Source of the DNA: Cyanoderma ruficeps
Taxonomy: Eukaryota > Chordata > Aves > Passeriformes > Timaliidae
DNA: 64,000 nucleotides
Direction of reading: 5' to 3'
Assembly (NCBI GenBank): GCA_008694505.1
Contig: VZDJ01000041.1
Coordinates: forward strand, 3,738,417 to 3,802,416
Shown here piece by piece: positions 41,159 to 54,700 of this stretch (position 1 is the first letter of the stretch; each line of letters opens with the position of its first letter). A program made the position numbers and the translations under genes. A model generated the notes under the pieces. That model was not told the DNA's origin, did not search any database, and saw nothing but the letters and a program-made list of their open reading frames with translations.

Positions 41159-44100
41159 AAAATGTATCCAGTAGAGTAAAATTAATACTGGAAGTGATGG
41201 AGAAGAACCCCGGTCGACATCCCATCTGTTCCCTTGAATTAAATTTAGAATTCATATGTAATATAGACATTTCTGTCTGAATATCATAAAGCCCTGACAC
41301 ATTCAGGCTTTCATTAAAAAGCTCTGAGATGTGACTTGAATAATAATCTGTCTTAGCTAATTAGTATTTTCAGTTTAGCGTATTCACTTTCAAACGTATT
41401 GCTGTTTGCACATGGTAATTTAGGTAAACAGAGCCCATCCACAGCTGCATCAATTAACACTGCTAATCAAAACTGAATTCAGGTAATTAGGCACATTTAT
41501 GCAAAAAATGTGTAATTTGTGGGGAAAGCTAGATTCTTCAGTAATATTTCAATAAGTAGGAGTCCCTTTTGCAAACAAGGCAAGAATATAATGGTAAATC
41601 AGCTCTAACATATGCATGATACATAGTCAGTCACAAATATCTAAATTAAATCTCACTAATTGGTCTGTATTTTCAGAAACTTGACAATACTTTTTTCATA
41701 TAAATGTTTTCCTCAGTGTTTCTACATGAAAGAGTGGATTCATTTCTGATGGCAGTTTTAGTGATTTTAAAAGTTATTGTTTCTCAAGCGGTTTTTGAAC
41801 TGTTGAACGCAATGGTCCAACTTGTTCTCAGTTTCAGACAGGAAAATTTTAATAAGAAAGTCCTCAACTAAAGTAAAAGCTTAATTTCTTCAAAGAAAGT
41901 ATGTTCATTTAAAGGTTTATTTAAACAAAAGCTAGAAATTTCTACCACCATCCATTTCAAAAATGTAAAATATCAAAAATATCCTGCCTTGACCTACAAA
42001 GTTTGACATCCTTTCCTTCCCTTTCTCTCACTTAATCCAAAATTTGAAACCCTCCAAAAATTACAAAAAACCCCCAAACCCAAACATTTAAGCACTGTAA
42101 GAAACTGCACATTCATAAGAGAATTTCAATTTCTATTCAAATGGAATGAAGGAATGTTCACTGAAACATTATACTCCAAGAGTTTTCATATGCAGCTATT
42201 CAAGTTATTCAAATTCAATTCTCTGTTATGCACACTTTCAGAAAGATACACAGGTCTGATGAACAAGGAATGCAATTATCAACATGCAGGTAATTTTCCA
42301 TGATGAAAAGAAATACCTAGGCAATTGCTGATTTTTAACAGAAGCCTAAAATTAATCTATAATTTTTGTATCTTCTCCCTGATTTGAGGCTAATTCTGGG
42401 AGAAAATATGCAATACATTTCGTGCAGATTTGCAACATGGAATATACGGCTTCTGCTAAAAACATCATTGTGAAGAAAAAGAACAAATTTAAGGTCTAAG
42501 CCTATGCAGCTATTGAAATTGCAGTGTGTTTTCCAGTCATACGTAATGCAATGTATATCTCACTACTCAGAAACTTTTCTCTATATAGAAAATTGCAGTT
42601 TGTTCCATTATAAAAATGTATTTTAAATGCTGCAGTTAAAATGGCCTTAAACCTCCAATTTTCATTTAGCTATTGCCTCAGTAACAAATTGAAAGAATAT
42701 TGAAATTATATGGAAGAAGAAAAATAAAGCCTTTGGCAGGAGTAAAATTTTGAGGTATTTTCTTTTCAAATAATCACAATGACTACTGTTAATGTTAGAG
42801 ATTCTGAACAAGATAATTTCTAAACAGTTTTCAAACCAACATAAAAGTATGGGAGGAATAGTGGGGGCAAACAAGGTTTTAACTGCACCTTTTTTTCTGG
42901 TTTTTTTTTCTGAGAGAAACAGTCACCTATATGACATATCACATGCTAAGCACTTCACGGATCTCTCACATGACTTGTTAACATTGACATACAGTGAAGA
43001 TCATCAAAACGATCTTATGTGACCTGTCTCTGAAAGAATCTGCTTGATAAATGCTTTTTCAAAAGAGCAAAGTAAAAGGCACAATGACTAACTTTATTTT
43101 AGATGTTGTAGTCCGTAGGAAGTGAGGACAGTGACAACATCCTTGCCTTCTCCCTCCTCCACCAGCCACATTGTTAGCACCTTTTTGGCCTAAAGTAGTC
43201 AGATATAATATTCCAACAAAATTCCTAGAAAAAATTTACTACACTGCCCTGTCTCTTCAGCCTGACTGCCTCACTAAATGCAAGTAGATGCAGTTAGGAG
43301 AATGTTTTCACTGAACACAGATATATTTAGCATACGTTATTACTTCATCATGAATTTCCCTGATGCACCAGCCATTGGAAAATTTTATGTCATGCTAGAG
43401 TATCATTATTTCATGTGATTTGGAGGGATTTTTTTCCACAGCGGTTTAATAAATGCATGGTAGTATTAGCTGATAATAGACAAGAAAATAATGCCTATCT
43501 CAAAAGAGAAACTACTATATATGAAAGTTGGCTCGTAAATAGGTGTTTCTGACACAGGTAGCTCCATTTTTTTCTCTTCTGTATTGGTCTACTGTAAAAT
43601 ATGGAAAATAACCAAGGCACCTTACTACTAAAAAATTTTTAAAATTAGATTTTACATTCCTATTACTGCTTATTAAAATACTATGGATATGTATGACTAC
43701 AAAAATCAATAAATAGTGTTTTCCTCAATTTAAAGAAAAGTTTCATCCTATTACAAGCACTCAAGAGCATTTCAGAATTATAAGCAAAAAATAAATACTT
43801 GAAGCTATTTATTTTCTCCACAGAGCATGCAACTCATTGTTCATAACAGAAAAACTGTTGAAATGCTTCATGTTCCAGGTATTCATATGGTTAATTCAAG
43901 AACATGCAAAAAATTTTAGTTTGAGAAAAGCAAAAAACAAGAGCCAAAAGCCAACAATTAGTACTCTACGCTTTACATAAGAAAAAAAGCTCAATAATTT
44001 GCAAACGTTGAAGGAAGCGCTAGTTCCATAATTAAAAATCAGGCAGAGATCCTTTTGGCAAATGGATCTCTTTGTTAAACATCCCACTAATCCAAGCCTG

Positions 44101-44610
44101 AAGGTATAATTCAGTACCCTGGAGGATCCCCTCTATACTTTTGCCAGCTGTTCCATTTAGGTCACTTCACCACAAGTTTAGCTTTTATCTATTCCTCACT
44201 TTCTTCACTGGGTCCCAGAAGCAGCAACCCATCTCTCTGAAGGCTGTTTAAAGTGTAAATGAAAAGACGAGACAGAAGTGAGCTGCTACCTCAGGGTCCT
44301 TAATTTCTGAACTGCAATTCCTTGGAATACCCTACCTTGACAGATGCAATATGAAATCTTCCTTGATGAAAAGTGAGGAGATAAACTGAATATGGAATGC
44401 AGATGGTACATTCATTATCATTTTAATGCCTTACAGCTGCATTAAAGAATAGGAAATTTTACCAGGCAAAAAGTCCACTCAAGACCAAACAGTTATAGCA
44501 GCCCTTCTGCCCTTCAGCCCAATTCCCAGCACTACTGCTGTTGGCATGCAAGCAAAAGCCTTCAAAGAGCTATTTTATCTCTTCTCAAGTGGTCAGGGAC
44601 AGGTGGATTC

Positions 44611-44660
44611 AAGGAGAGGAAATAAAAAGAAAGAAAAAGAAAAAAAGGAAAAGAAAAAAT
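44611..44660. repeat. Purine-only A/G tract
   Basis: About 50 bases are almost entirely A and G (AAGAAAGAAAAAGAAAAAAA type), with a single T. It is low complexity. Confidence 0.85.
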
Positions 44661-45449
44661 CTGGCATAGTCTGATCCAGTACAGTGTATACCAAAGACCA
44701 TGAAGAGTCCTGGGTGCAGAGCTGACTCTCTTGCCTCCCTCTTCTGGACTGGCAGGTGAAGGACTGTAATCCTTGAATGATTTGTTCATGCAACTTAAAC
44801 CAACCTCAAATAACAAAACTACTTCTAATTTGGTAGTTTTAACAAAAACCTAATTTCCTAACAAAAGCACCAAAAATATGTGAACTGGATCCACTTATAA
44901 TGGGTGTAGTCAGTGTAAATTTAAGCCCTTAGAGAGTCATTACAGTCCTCCAGAATGACTTTTAGGCAGTATGCTGCTGTATAACACCCTGATTTCTTGC
45001 TCTGTGAAAGTTAAATATAATTCATTATAAAAAAAAATCACTGCCCTTACATCCATTTGACTGCTAAATAAAAATAGTCAAGCAGATACTCTGGGAGGAA
45101 TTCCTAAGTGTTCAACTTTTAATGAAAGATTTATAAAAAATGCAGCAAGCATATTACTGAGGTCTCTCCAATTTAATATTAAGTAATAAAGTTTGCACAC
45201 AGATATGAACTGCAATGTGAAGCAGAATTATAAGATCTATTGGAAAACAACTTTCTAGATTTTTAAAATCCTGTTCAAGAGCATAGCCACAGCAACTCTG
45301 ACAACCATCTGCAAGACTTTACACATGCAAGTAATCCCACAGGCTTTAGACAACTACTAAGATTATGTCCTGATCCTACCCATCCAGCATGACATACTGG
45401 TTACAGCCTAAGAAACCATTTGTTCACACTTGTAGGAAGGATGGGAATC

Positions 45450-45960
45450 ACAACCCTGAAGCAGCGGAGCAATTCACACACCTGCACTCAGCCTGCGCTG
45501 GAGGAAGCGCTCTGTCAGTCAAAAGGTACAGTTCCGCAAGCTCGTACATCTGAATTTTAAGGATCAGGGAGAAGGAAAAAGCGCAGCTCAAAGAACAACA
45601 AAGATGCAACTTAATTCCTAATTCTGCAATGGCTTGCACAGGTGAGCAACCCATCCCCGACAAGCCACCCAGTGAGGCTGGGCAGCAACCCTCACCTGTG
45701 TCACGCTGCCCCTGCACGCATCAGCTGGCTCGAGGTCTCCGCTAGCAGATAAAGCATATCCACAGAGATTTGCACCGCTTACCTCGCTGACGCTTCCACG
45801 CTCTCCTGCCAGCATTCCTGCACGGGAGGCTTCATTGCAGGCGGCTGCTCCCAAGTTCAGCGTCTCCGTGGCACGGCTGCTCCGGCGGGAGCCAGCAGAG
45901 CAAAGGCAGGTTGCCACTGGCCAGTTCTACCACAGCCCAGCCGCGCGCTGTCTGCAATCA
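45450..45960. promoter_or_regulatory. CpG-dense patch inside a dynein-relic intron
   Basis: In about 510 bases I count roughly 27 CpG dinucleotides, against very few per kilobase in the surrounding sequence, and the patch is visibly GC-rich. The densest part is about 45780-45950 (for example CAGCGTCTCCGTGGCACGG and CCGCGCGC). No exon of the dynein relic and no known protein motif was recognised in it; the open frames on both strands look like by-products of the composition. It could be an orphan CpG island, an alternative promoter or the remains of a GC-rich repeat. Function is inferred from composition alone. Confidence 0.4.
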
Positions 45961-47359
45961 CATCTCACTGAGTGCAAAACGAAAATTACAACGTTTTTTT
46001 CTCTTACACTTAGAACACTATGTTATATCATTCGTGTTTGCATTTAAATTGGACAGAATAATTTACTACTGGCTTTTAATTTCAGAAGGGTTAATCACCT
46101 CAGCAAAGGTCAATCAAACTTTAATCTCCAATAAAATTGCAGTAGCTTCAGTCACCTGCAGGACATTTATTATTTTCTTATTTCCATGCAAAAGGATGCA
46201 TCGCTAATCTTTTAATTCTTTACATTAGCACATTTGCCATTAATGTTTTACTAAAATTATTAATTCCCCCAAAACTATTACAAGAGCTCATTTCTACACA
46301 TCTCAGAAGATAATCCTGTTAAAAACCAGTCACATTTACTGTGACATTGCTTTAGTCATCTGCTCTAATCCTCACAACCATTTGATACTTCAACCGAGTT
46401 CTAACAATGCACGAAGTCTCAATTACAGAAAATATTACAGGCTTTAGTTTAGAACAACAATATACTGTTTTAGTAACTTAATCTTCCCTATTGTCTGCAA
46501 TCACAATGCTAATGTATTTTGTCACTGCTCACAGCATTTTCTATTCAAAGCAAAATATAGATTTTTAATTATGCTTAGCAGCTCTTGAAAAGCAATAGAT
46601 TTACAATAATAAGTTAAAACTTAAAATCCACTACTGAGGATAGGAATAATAACGATGATAGGAATATATTTCTGGCCTGCAGAGAAGTATTTCCCCACAA
46701 AACAGAAGTCTCTTTTGGGGCATAACCCATTAAGAAACAGAGAAATAATAAAAAAAGAGCAGCTTTTTACAGTTTGGTCTACCAATTAAGAACAATTTAT
46801 CTGCTATTAAATTAATTAACAGAGGACTGCAAAGTCTCTCTGAAAAATTCACATCAGCATTACTTTTAAACTACCACTGCAACAATATCAGCTCAAAATG
46901 AGAAAATTGTTTAACTCAAAACAGATAATTGTCTAATATAAAAGATCACATCCCCTCAAAAATGTTGGTTTTAGATAAACATCAGCTATGTTAGCTACTA
47001 AACAATACATTCCTTCAAAATCTACTGTAACAATTCCACCTGAATGCTCAGAACTAGTTTACCTGCAAAGACACAGAGAAAAGCAACAGAAAACTCAAGG
47101 AGAGCTTGTTACAGAACCGAAATAAAACACAAACAATTAATTTCCCAAATTTTAGAAGCTGGTACCAAAACGTCAGAATTTATTGGGCCGAAAAATAGTA
47201 ATACCACCAAGAAAATGGGTCTCCCTTATCCTCCTACCATGGCTGCATTAACTCCTGCAAGAAAGAAATCTTGTATCTATTTAAAATGGATTTTTTAGCC
47301 ATAATAACATTTTGACATACCGTAATGTAAATAAACTGTTCTTTCCCATCCCAATATTT

Positions 47360-47406
47360 CCTTCTCTGTCTCTCTGTCTCTCTCTGTCTCCGTCTCTCTC
47401 CTCTTT
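47360..47406. repeat. (TCTG/TCTC)n microsatellite
   Basis: Imperfect repeats of TCTG and TCTC units, pyrimidine-rich. They create spurious Ser/Leu and Arg/Glu-rich frames on the two strands. Confidence 0.92.
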
Positions 47407-47698
47407 TTGTTTTAATATATGGCACACAGACAGACACACGCCCCCGTCACTGTCAATATGCACACTCATTAGCAATATGTCAGGCTGGCATTTTCAACAC
47501 ACTCCAGAGCATAACTGAACTACCACACAGTGCACACACACGCGTTAAAATACAATTGCAGAGAAAAAGAGCTCAGTGGAGCAACGTTTAACTTGGAAAA
47601 CTAGGTAAACATACAAAAGGAGTAAGTGAGATTCTCTGGCAGTATTTTTCAAAGGTGCTGTGAATTCCCAGCTAACATCATCAATGCTCCTCTCTTTT

Positions 47699-47735
47699 CA
47701 CACACACAAACACACAGACACAGATACACACATAC
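47699..47735. repeat. (CA)n microsatellite, imperfect
   Basis: CACACACAAACACACAGAC-type run with interruptions. Confidence 0.9.
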
Positions 47736-48228
47736 AAAAGAGAGCATTTTAACAAGACATTCTAATGCTGAATTACAGATGCAAGAACACCTTTTTGTCT
47801 CTGTTTTTTTTTCTTTTTTATGCCTTTAAGTTACATTCTAACTTGAAGTAATGTATGAAAAGAAATCCTGTAAAACATAAACTGAAGCTGAACTACGAGT
47901 TCCTAGAACACAGAATGTCAACAGCATTTCTCAGCTTCCAGCTGAGAAAATTAGCTACAAAACAACTGCATCCGCATTTTTTTGCAAAAAGCATCCAGCA
48001 AGACACCGAAGACCACTTAGAAAGGGTAAGTATCACTGATCTACAGTTTTGATTATTCACCTCTTGATGCATTGATAAAACATATTCTAGATTGCTATTG
48101 CAACTACTTTAAAATACGACAGAATAGCTTCACATGGTACCCTGCAATGAAAGGTATCATCAAAGGACCACGTACTTTATTTTTCAAAAGAATGAACAGC
48201 GGAGAAATGTATAGGGAAAGAAACATAC

Positions 48229-48432
48229 CTTTAGTTATCCCAGCGAACGACTTTGAAGCACATCTACATAGTCCTGCAGCTCCACCAATACAAAAGTCAA
48301 GACTGCTGCGCTTGTGATCTCTGTGACAATGGCATCACACTGCCGGCAATTTTTTCGATTAAACTTCTCAGACATGGTAGCAACTTTGTTAATTATGATA
48401 TTAGCCAGCTGGCGGGTACAATCAATCATCCA
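48229..48432 (-). pseudogene. Dynein heavy chain relic, stem exon with in-frame TAA
   Basis: Minus strand: a good polypyrimidine acceptor (GGCTTTCTTACAG) opens a 204-base exon that closes at AAAG|GTATGT, a near-consensus donor. The frame from the first base gives 68 codons, including LANIIINKVATMSEKFN, NCRQCDAIVTEI and VELQDYVDVLQS. These follow the stem pattern in which a short helix, then a C-x-x-[FY]-x-x-I stretch, leads to a [LM]x[ED]L[KQ]xYV segment just before the linker. The third codon from the end is TAA, while the exon length is still a multiple of three. The damage is therefore best explained by one base substitution and not an indel. Residues CRQCDAI and TFVLVEL also look drifted compared with the usual spacing. 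The next exon seen downstream lies 17 kb away, so several exons are missing or not recognised between them. Confidence 0.75.
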
Positions 48433-51099
48433 CTGTAAGAAAGCCAGACAAAGAGACATCTAATCATTGCAACCAGAGCAGATAAATTTTGTTCCTTTCT
48501 TATACGTGTCACAGATTCTATCCCTCCTGACCCTCTACACAGCCATCGACTGTCAAATTTAGATTCAGCAAGCTCCCAGCTTTTCTTTATCCCTGCCTTA
48601 GATCTGAAACTCCTGGTTATCAGGAAGGCAAGCGTCACCAGCTGTCTCGGAACAGGAAGGCAATCAGGTGAATAGTACTTATTATCTCTCATTGCCTTCT
48701 GAGGAGCAACAAGATTGATTTTGGATCAACAGCGCATCCAGATCTCAGGCACAGTCACTACAGTGTCAAGTTCTAGAATGCAATGCATACATAAAGCTGA
48801 CCTCAACCTTTATTAATACTGCATACCAAAAGTTTGATGGCTGCTTTTCTTTTAGTTTTGTTTTGAGTTTGTTAGGGTATATGGTGCATTTTTTCCCCTA
48901 AGGAAACTCTTAATTTTTTTTTCTCCAAAGCTGTGTTGGATATTCTCTTATTCCAGGCCTCCTTTCCCCCACCTCAGAAAACCCAGGCAAGCAGACTACA
49001 CTGTTACTCCGGGGACTCTGTTTCACAGTTGGATAGCCTTAATTGGGCCCACAGAAGCAGTTAGCTACCATTAAATGCTTCTCTGTATACATCTTCCTCT
49101 CAACTAGTCTGATCATACATAAAACCCCACAAGTGAAGCCTATGCTTTGAGAAGGTTAAACACGCAAATATGTTATAAACCCAGAATATAAAAGCACCCT
49201 AGCAGAATCTGAGCTGATGGTGAATTTCAGCATTACTCTAGAAACAGGAATATATTTGGGCTTTTCATTTAGAGCAGCATTAAACAATCAAGCACTCTTA
49301 CTGTAAGACCTTTTTTTTACAGACCAAATGCACTGCAAAGTAGTGGAAAGTGGCTCATATGAAATAGAAACAAAGGTTACAACAGAACACAAGCTACCAG
49401 AATAATGCATTCTGGTACAAAAAACCCCACCAACTAATTTGATACATTTCAAAATCCCTGCTGACAGTTCCATTTAACTAAATAGAGTATAATAATCAAT
49501 GAACACAAATTTATAAGGACGTGCAAAAATTTTCAGGATCAGTTTTGGATTCTTGGTATATTGGCTGCCCTGGCACTTGGACCGAAGACTGCTTTTGCGA
49601 AACCATATTTTTTCAGAAAAAGTGATCTTATATTTACTTCACCTTAAGTGAAAGCTATTTTAATACTTAAGTTGGTATTCCGCAATACTGGCTCAATCAT
49701 GAAGAAGATTTTGTGGACTTTACAGCATAAAACTATCTCTGTTTTTAATAAATCCACTAAAAACAATACATTTTTTCTTGAAAGTTTTCACATGCAGTTC
49801 AGCTGAAATTTTCACGCTTTCTTGAAATGCAAACAGAAAATATCAACAGTTAGAAAATAACAGCTAGTGGGAGTAACAATTACATCCTGACCTTGCTCCC
49901 TTGAAATTACTGTTGCAGAAGCTTCTTTGCCTTTAGAGAAGTTAAATTTGTCTCTTTTGTGACTTCTTCATTTGGAAAGTTTAGGAGGCTGAATACAGGA
50001 ATAGTAATGGTGTTCACAATTCATTATTAAACACAGCTAATTGCTTTCTGATATTTGCTGGAAAGGATGAGGACAGGAAAATAAATTACATTCTCAAATG
50101 TGATGTCATTGTTTCATTCATTTTGGATGGCTGAAGTATTCAATAAGCTTCTCAGGCAGATATTGAAGGCTACACCAGTTGTGCTTTGCATCCTATATCC
50201 AAATTGTTAACAAATTGAGATCTAGCTCAAGTACCTCCACAACACTTTGACACGAATGCAATGGCAGACACTGTTAGAAACTCCTGACTAATTCACTTTA
50301 TTTAAATATCTATCACCAAGAGGATTTTACTCAGAATGAAGACCTTCATGAATTATTTTCTCTCATTTCTATTGCTTTACTCAAACCAGATCTGCTTTAT
50401 TGAGGCAGCAGCTAAATATGAAGAAATAGTCTTGATTTTAGCAAAGATTTAAGGCAAGAAGAAATAGCTGAGCATAGCAAATGATCAAGGAACTTGAGAA
50501 AGACACAAAAACAGGAGGCTGCCGTAAATACCAATTCATGTTTCTGGAAGGTTAACCAAAATCATCAGATACATAAGCCTATCCCTGGAAATATCTACAG
50601 TCAGCCACCAGCATAGACCTGACAAGGTTTCTAAGCTGTCAGAACAGACCTGAGCTGGCAAAACTGGAACAAACAGGATGGTCTCCGACACATACAGACT
50701 GACCTGACCAATTATTTTAAAGAAACAGGAATGAAAGATCAAACTTGGGACCCCAGCAGAACATGCTTTTTCAACAGTTGTCCATTTTCAACAATCACTC
50801 ACATTTTCCTCTTATTCACGCTTTTTTTGCTTTTCATTACTTCAAAGATCACTGTGGAAAATATGGAATTACCCTCATGTACCCCCAACTATAATAAACA
50901 AGGCAACTGGGCTTGTCACTATGCTCTCCTCTGTCATCACTAGGATGGACAGCATGACAGGAATTTGCAGAGCATGAATTATTATACCCATTTTCATACT
51001 TGGATACTGGTGGAACAACTTATACACTGGATGGATATACTAGCTCTCTCTCCATTAGCTCTTGTGGAGATTGCAAAACTGGTCTGAATTCAGTTTTAA

Positions 51100-51173
51100 C
51101 CCTGCGTGAAGCAGGAGACTGGGCTAGTTGACCTCTGGATGTCTCCTCCAAACTGAATTATTCTATTTGTCTA
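51100..51173 (+). mobile_element. CR1 LINE 3' tail, plus strand
   Basis: CCTGCGTGAAGCAGGAGACT, then GGGCTAGTTGACCTCTGG and CTCCTCCAAACTGAATTATT, is the conserved CR1 end (in full elements about ...GGGTTGGACTAGATGACC...). It ends ATTCTATTTG, an octamer-like terminus. The upstream limit is uncertain. Confidence 0.75.
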
Positions 51174-51756
51174 TGGACTGCCTAAGACAAAAGGAACATA
51201 AATAGTAAAAATTGAGTAAAAATTCAGTAAAATCAGATGATCCAAATTACAGGAATTAGAGATGTAATTTTTACTGGGAAAGGCAACTCCTCTGAGTACT
51301 CTGGCCCCCAATTTCTTAAGCCTTTTGAAAAATCAGCCGCATTTACTTGGGTTTTGGTGGGTTTTTTTGCCTGTCCATTGAAACAAAAATATTAGAATTA
51401 TACAATAAGAAGTTCAGAGAAAAGGAAACATATCAAAGGGAATACACAAAGGAAGCACAAAAAGACCACCACGGAAGGAACTAGATAACGTACTTGATAC
51501 AAGAGGAAAAAAAGGAAAGTGTGTGGCAAAAGAGGAGTAAACTCAGGGTCAGGGAAAAGAAAAATTTCATTGCAATGGAGGGAGATAAAACAAAGGTTAG
51601 GCCATGGCTAACTAAAAGCACATTGAGTTTAAAAAAGCCCTAAGCCATGGCCATAATAATGGTGTTACAGCCTCAAAAGAGAGGTTTATATTGCTAAAGA
51701 CCAGATTAGTCCAGGATTTCCACAGTATTTTCTACATTCTTAGAACACAGAATATT

Positions 51757-51782
51757 GGGGGGGGGGGGNNGGGGGGGGGGGG
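51757..51782. other. G homopolymer with two undetermined bases (assembly gap)
   Basis: Twelve G, then NN at 51769-51770, then twelve G, directly followed by an A and C-rich tract (AAAAAACCCAAAACATC type, about 51783-51830). The true length of the G run is unknown. Confidence 0.97.
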
Positions 51783-54700
51783 AAAAAACCCAAAACATCA
51801 AAAAACCCAAAACATCCCCAAAAATCCCAAAGATCCAATGTAGAAAGAAGCATAGAAAATATTAGGATCCATTATCTAAAGAAAAAAAATCAAAATAAAG
51901 CAACCTATTCATAAGCTTAATAAAAATGTCCTTCTAATAAACCTTCCATTTTACTCTCATAAATCCTGTAAATCTTCCATTCAGTACCTCATTACAAAAA
52001 AATTAGGTGAAATTAAGCAATAATATATGTAAATTATACATTTAAAATAATGGACAACGTAATGAAAGGACGACCCTTCACATTGCAATCCAGTGGGTTT
52101 TTAAATTAACTTTCAATGCTCAGCAACTGCCAATTATAAAGGAGCCTACACTTGATTCTGCTAGAAGACACAAACCAGGAGAAGGAAAAGTGTAACACAA
52201 GGGCACAAAGCCAGTGCAGGAGGGTACAGTAATACCAACCAGTGCAGAGCTTTAAGGAAACACATGCAGCAGAGCCTGGGTCCAAGGACCGAAACCTGCC
52301 TGCAGTGAAGCTTTTCCTGAAAACAGGAGCTTTGAAGGCTCGGGGGCACACTGACCCTCTCACTCACTGATTTCCCCCTCACTTCAAGAAAAAGCATTCA
52401 CAACTACAGACAGAGACCTTATGGTATGGTTTCTCATTTTGATATATCATATGCACCTGAAATAGCCATGGGTATTATTTCTTTCTAATTTCTTTTAAGC
52501 AGTTGGCCTGCAGTATAAACTGCACATATATTCCACTGAAATGAATGAAATAATAAAGTTTCACAATGCAGAACAATGCCTGCAAAGGTCACATGTAGCT
52601 TCTTGAGAGGGAAGTGCCATGAGGCACATGTGAAGAGGCCACATGTTGTGTCAATTCTTAGCACAGAATGAGCAGAGGTGAAATACTCATGCATTGCAAG
52701 GAAAACAACCTTGCTTATATTTAAGGAACTGACAAAGAAAGAAAAAGGGGGAAAAGACTACTTCTCCAGCTGCAGCATGATGAACAGGTCCACTTTTATC
52801 CTACTTTAATACTGTCAGGACACATGAACTAAAGGACTTTTGTTCTATCCTGTTGTGGCCAGATGCTGACAAGTCTGAAACCTGCAAATGTTTTTTCCTT
52901 GCCACTCCCTTTGACCAATGCTCTGCTGTTTTGTTACCTGCACTAATAGTCAGACATTCCTCTTCCTAAACTGACCATTAAGAATATAAACACTGCATAT
53001 ATATATACACCAGCATGCTGCCTTTGACAATACCCAGTAGCAGGTGCCCAAGAAAAAATGTAAGGGTAAGCAAGGAACAATTTTCATTTCTGATGTACGC
53101 TCCTGTCTTCTACCCACCCATGGCATGCAAGTTAACTTAGCACAAAGCCAGGACATCCTAATGCAACACATTTGACAAGAATTCCAATTCTGTTACTTAC
53201 ATAGCAGAATGACCCAAAAAATCAGTACCAAGGTGCGCAGCTAAATTACTGACAATATATCTGTAAAAAGAAATGCTTGCGGGAATAAGAAAGACTAAGC
53301 TGAAATCTACAAAAAATTAATCCATCCTAAACTATTTGTTTGCCTATGTTTTAAAAAGACAAGATGTTCATTAACATTCAGACTAAAAATTCTGGATTTG
53401 AAGTGGGGTTGGTTGTACCATTCTGTAAGATGAGGCAATAAAATCTTGCATTGTCTTAATGGAACGACAATATATAAAAGCACCTCCCCAGAGAGCCTCT
53501 CACTAGGCCAAGTGAGATATCTGAGCACTACAACTCCAGGAGCTGGTATTAGTTCTTCCCTAAAGGCAGTGTTTGCACTGTTTTACAGGAAACTCATTCC
53601 CAATGTTGTGGTTAACAAGTCTTTTCTACAGCCTGAAGGCATCTCCTATGCAAAAGTTCTCACCTGCAATAAAGTGGAACACACAACAGACAACAAAATA
53701 ACAAGTGAATAGAACTCTCATTCTGGAGACAACTAACAGAAAATACATTGGAGAAAACATATTACCATTCTACAGCAACACAATCTCTTTAGATTATATG
53801 GTACTTATGTTTAATGTGTCATTTTATATTTTTCCCCAAAATAAAAAATGCACTTACAGCTGAAGTAGTCTCATAAAATTATCCATTTTGTCTGAATAAA
53901 ATTGAAACATGTAAAACACTACTAATGTGGTAGAAACAAACTCTGGTACATGACCTTAGAAAGGTTGTTTCTTCAATGAGCCAATCAAAGTTACATAGGC
54001 CAAACACCCAACCGACAGAAAAAAAAAAAGTAAAATCCAACAACATAAAACACTAAAATTGTCTGATTATAATTCATTAAAAATAAAGTGTAGAATTAAT
54101 GTAGTTAGATTTTAAGGTTGGATTCTATGAAGATAGGTCTCAAATTTTGAAACTGCCCAACACAGATATCCAGGATATTAATAATTTTCTAAATTCACTT
54201 ACTGAGCTTCTTTCAACACAAATAGTTCATTTCCTGACAGATAATACTCTACAAGGGATTAATTTCAGAGCAGTAAAAAGCTCCAAAGGCAAATTAAAAA
54301 AAAAAAAAAAAGATAACAAGGAGGCCAAGTCAGTAATTTTTTTCCAAATTCTAAATTTCTTCCTTATATATTTTTAAACTGGTTTTCACATCAATGTCAG
54401 TTATCTATTATTTTCAGTATTAGATGACAGAGAGCTCTTACAGAGTCTTCTGTCAAAAAGTACCTGCAAGAAGATGATCTAAGAGCAAGCGAAGCACAGT
54501 TTGAGGTTGGAGGGAGGGGGGTGGGGGGGTTAGTTTGCTTGTTTGGAGGAAGCTATTTATTATATCAGGCAAAAATTATCAAATTATCTTTTCTGCAGCA
54601 ACAGCAGATGTCTTTTTTTTATATCAGATTCAGGTCTCTTTTTACTTCTTCATTACAGAAATTATCACTAGTAACAGTGTTATCTACCTAAGCCACAGTG

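Larger units (their letters stand above)
31073..48228 (-). other. Long intron(s) of dynein relic
   Basis: No further dynein exon was recognised, although relatives have several here (for example a segment near TFLWPxRI). The stretch contains a (TA)n tract, a CR1 tail, simple repeats, a CpG-dense patch and otherwise AT-rich sequence. Either exons have been deleted or they have decayed beyond reading by eye. Confidence 0.5.

Noticed and set aside
45448..45917. Minus-strand frames of 89 and 99 codons in the CpG patch
   Set aside because: Cys/Ala-rich translations reflect GC content. Neither matches a dynein segment or another family that I know.
47234..47518. Ser/Leu-rich and Arg/Glu-rich frames
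   Set aside because: They are translations of the TCTG/TCTC microsatellite.
50100..50160. Minus-strand string PEKLIEYFSH as a possible missing dynein stem exon
   Set aside because: The resemblance to stem motifs covers only about ten residues, is followed at once by stops, and lacks good splice sites.
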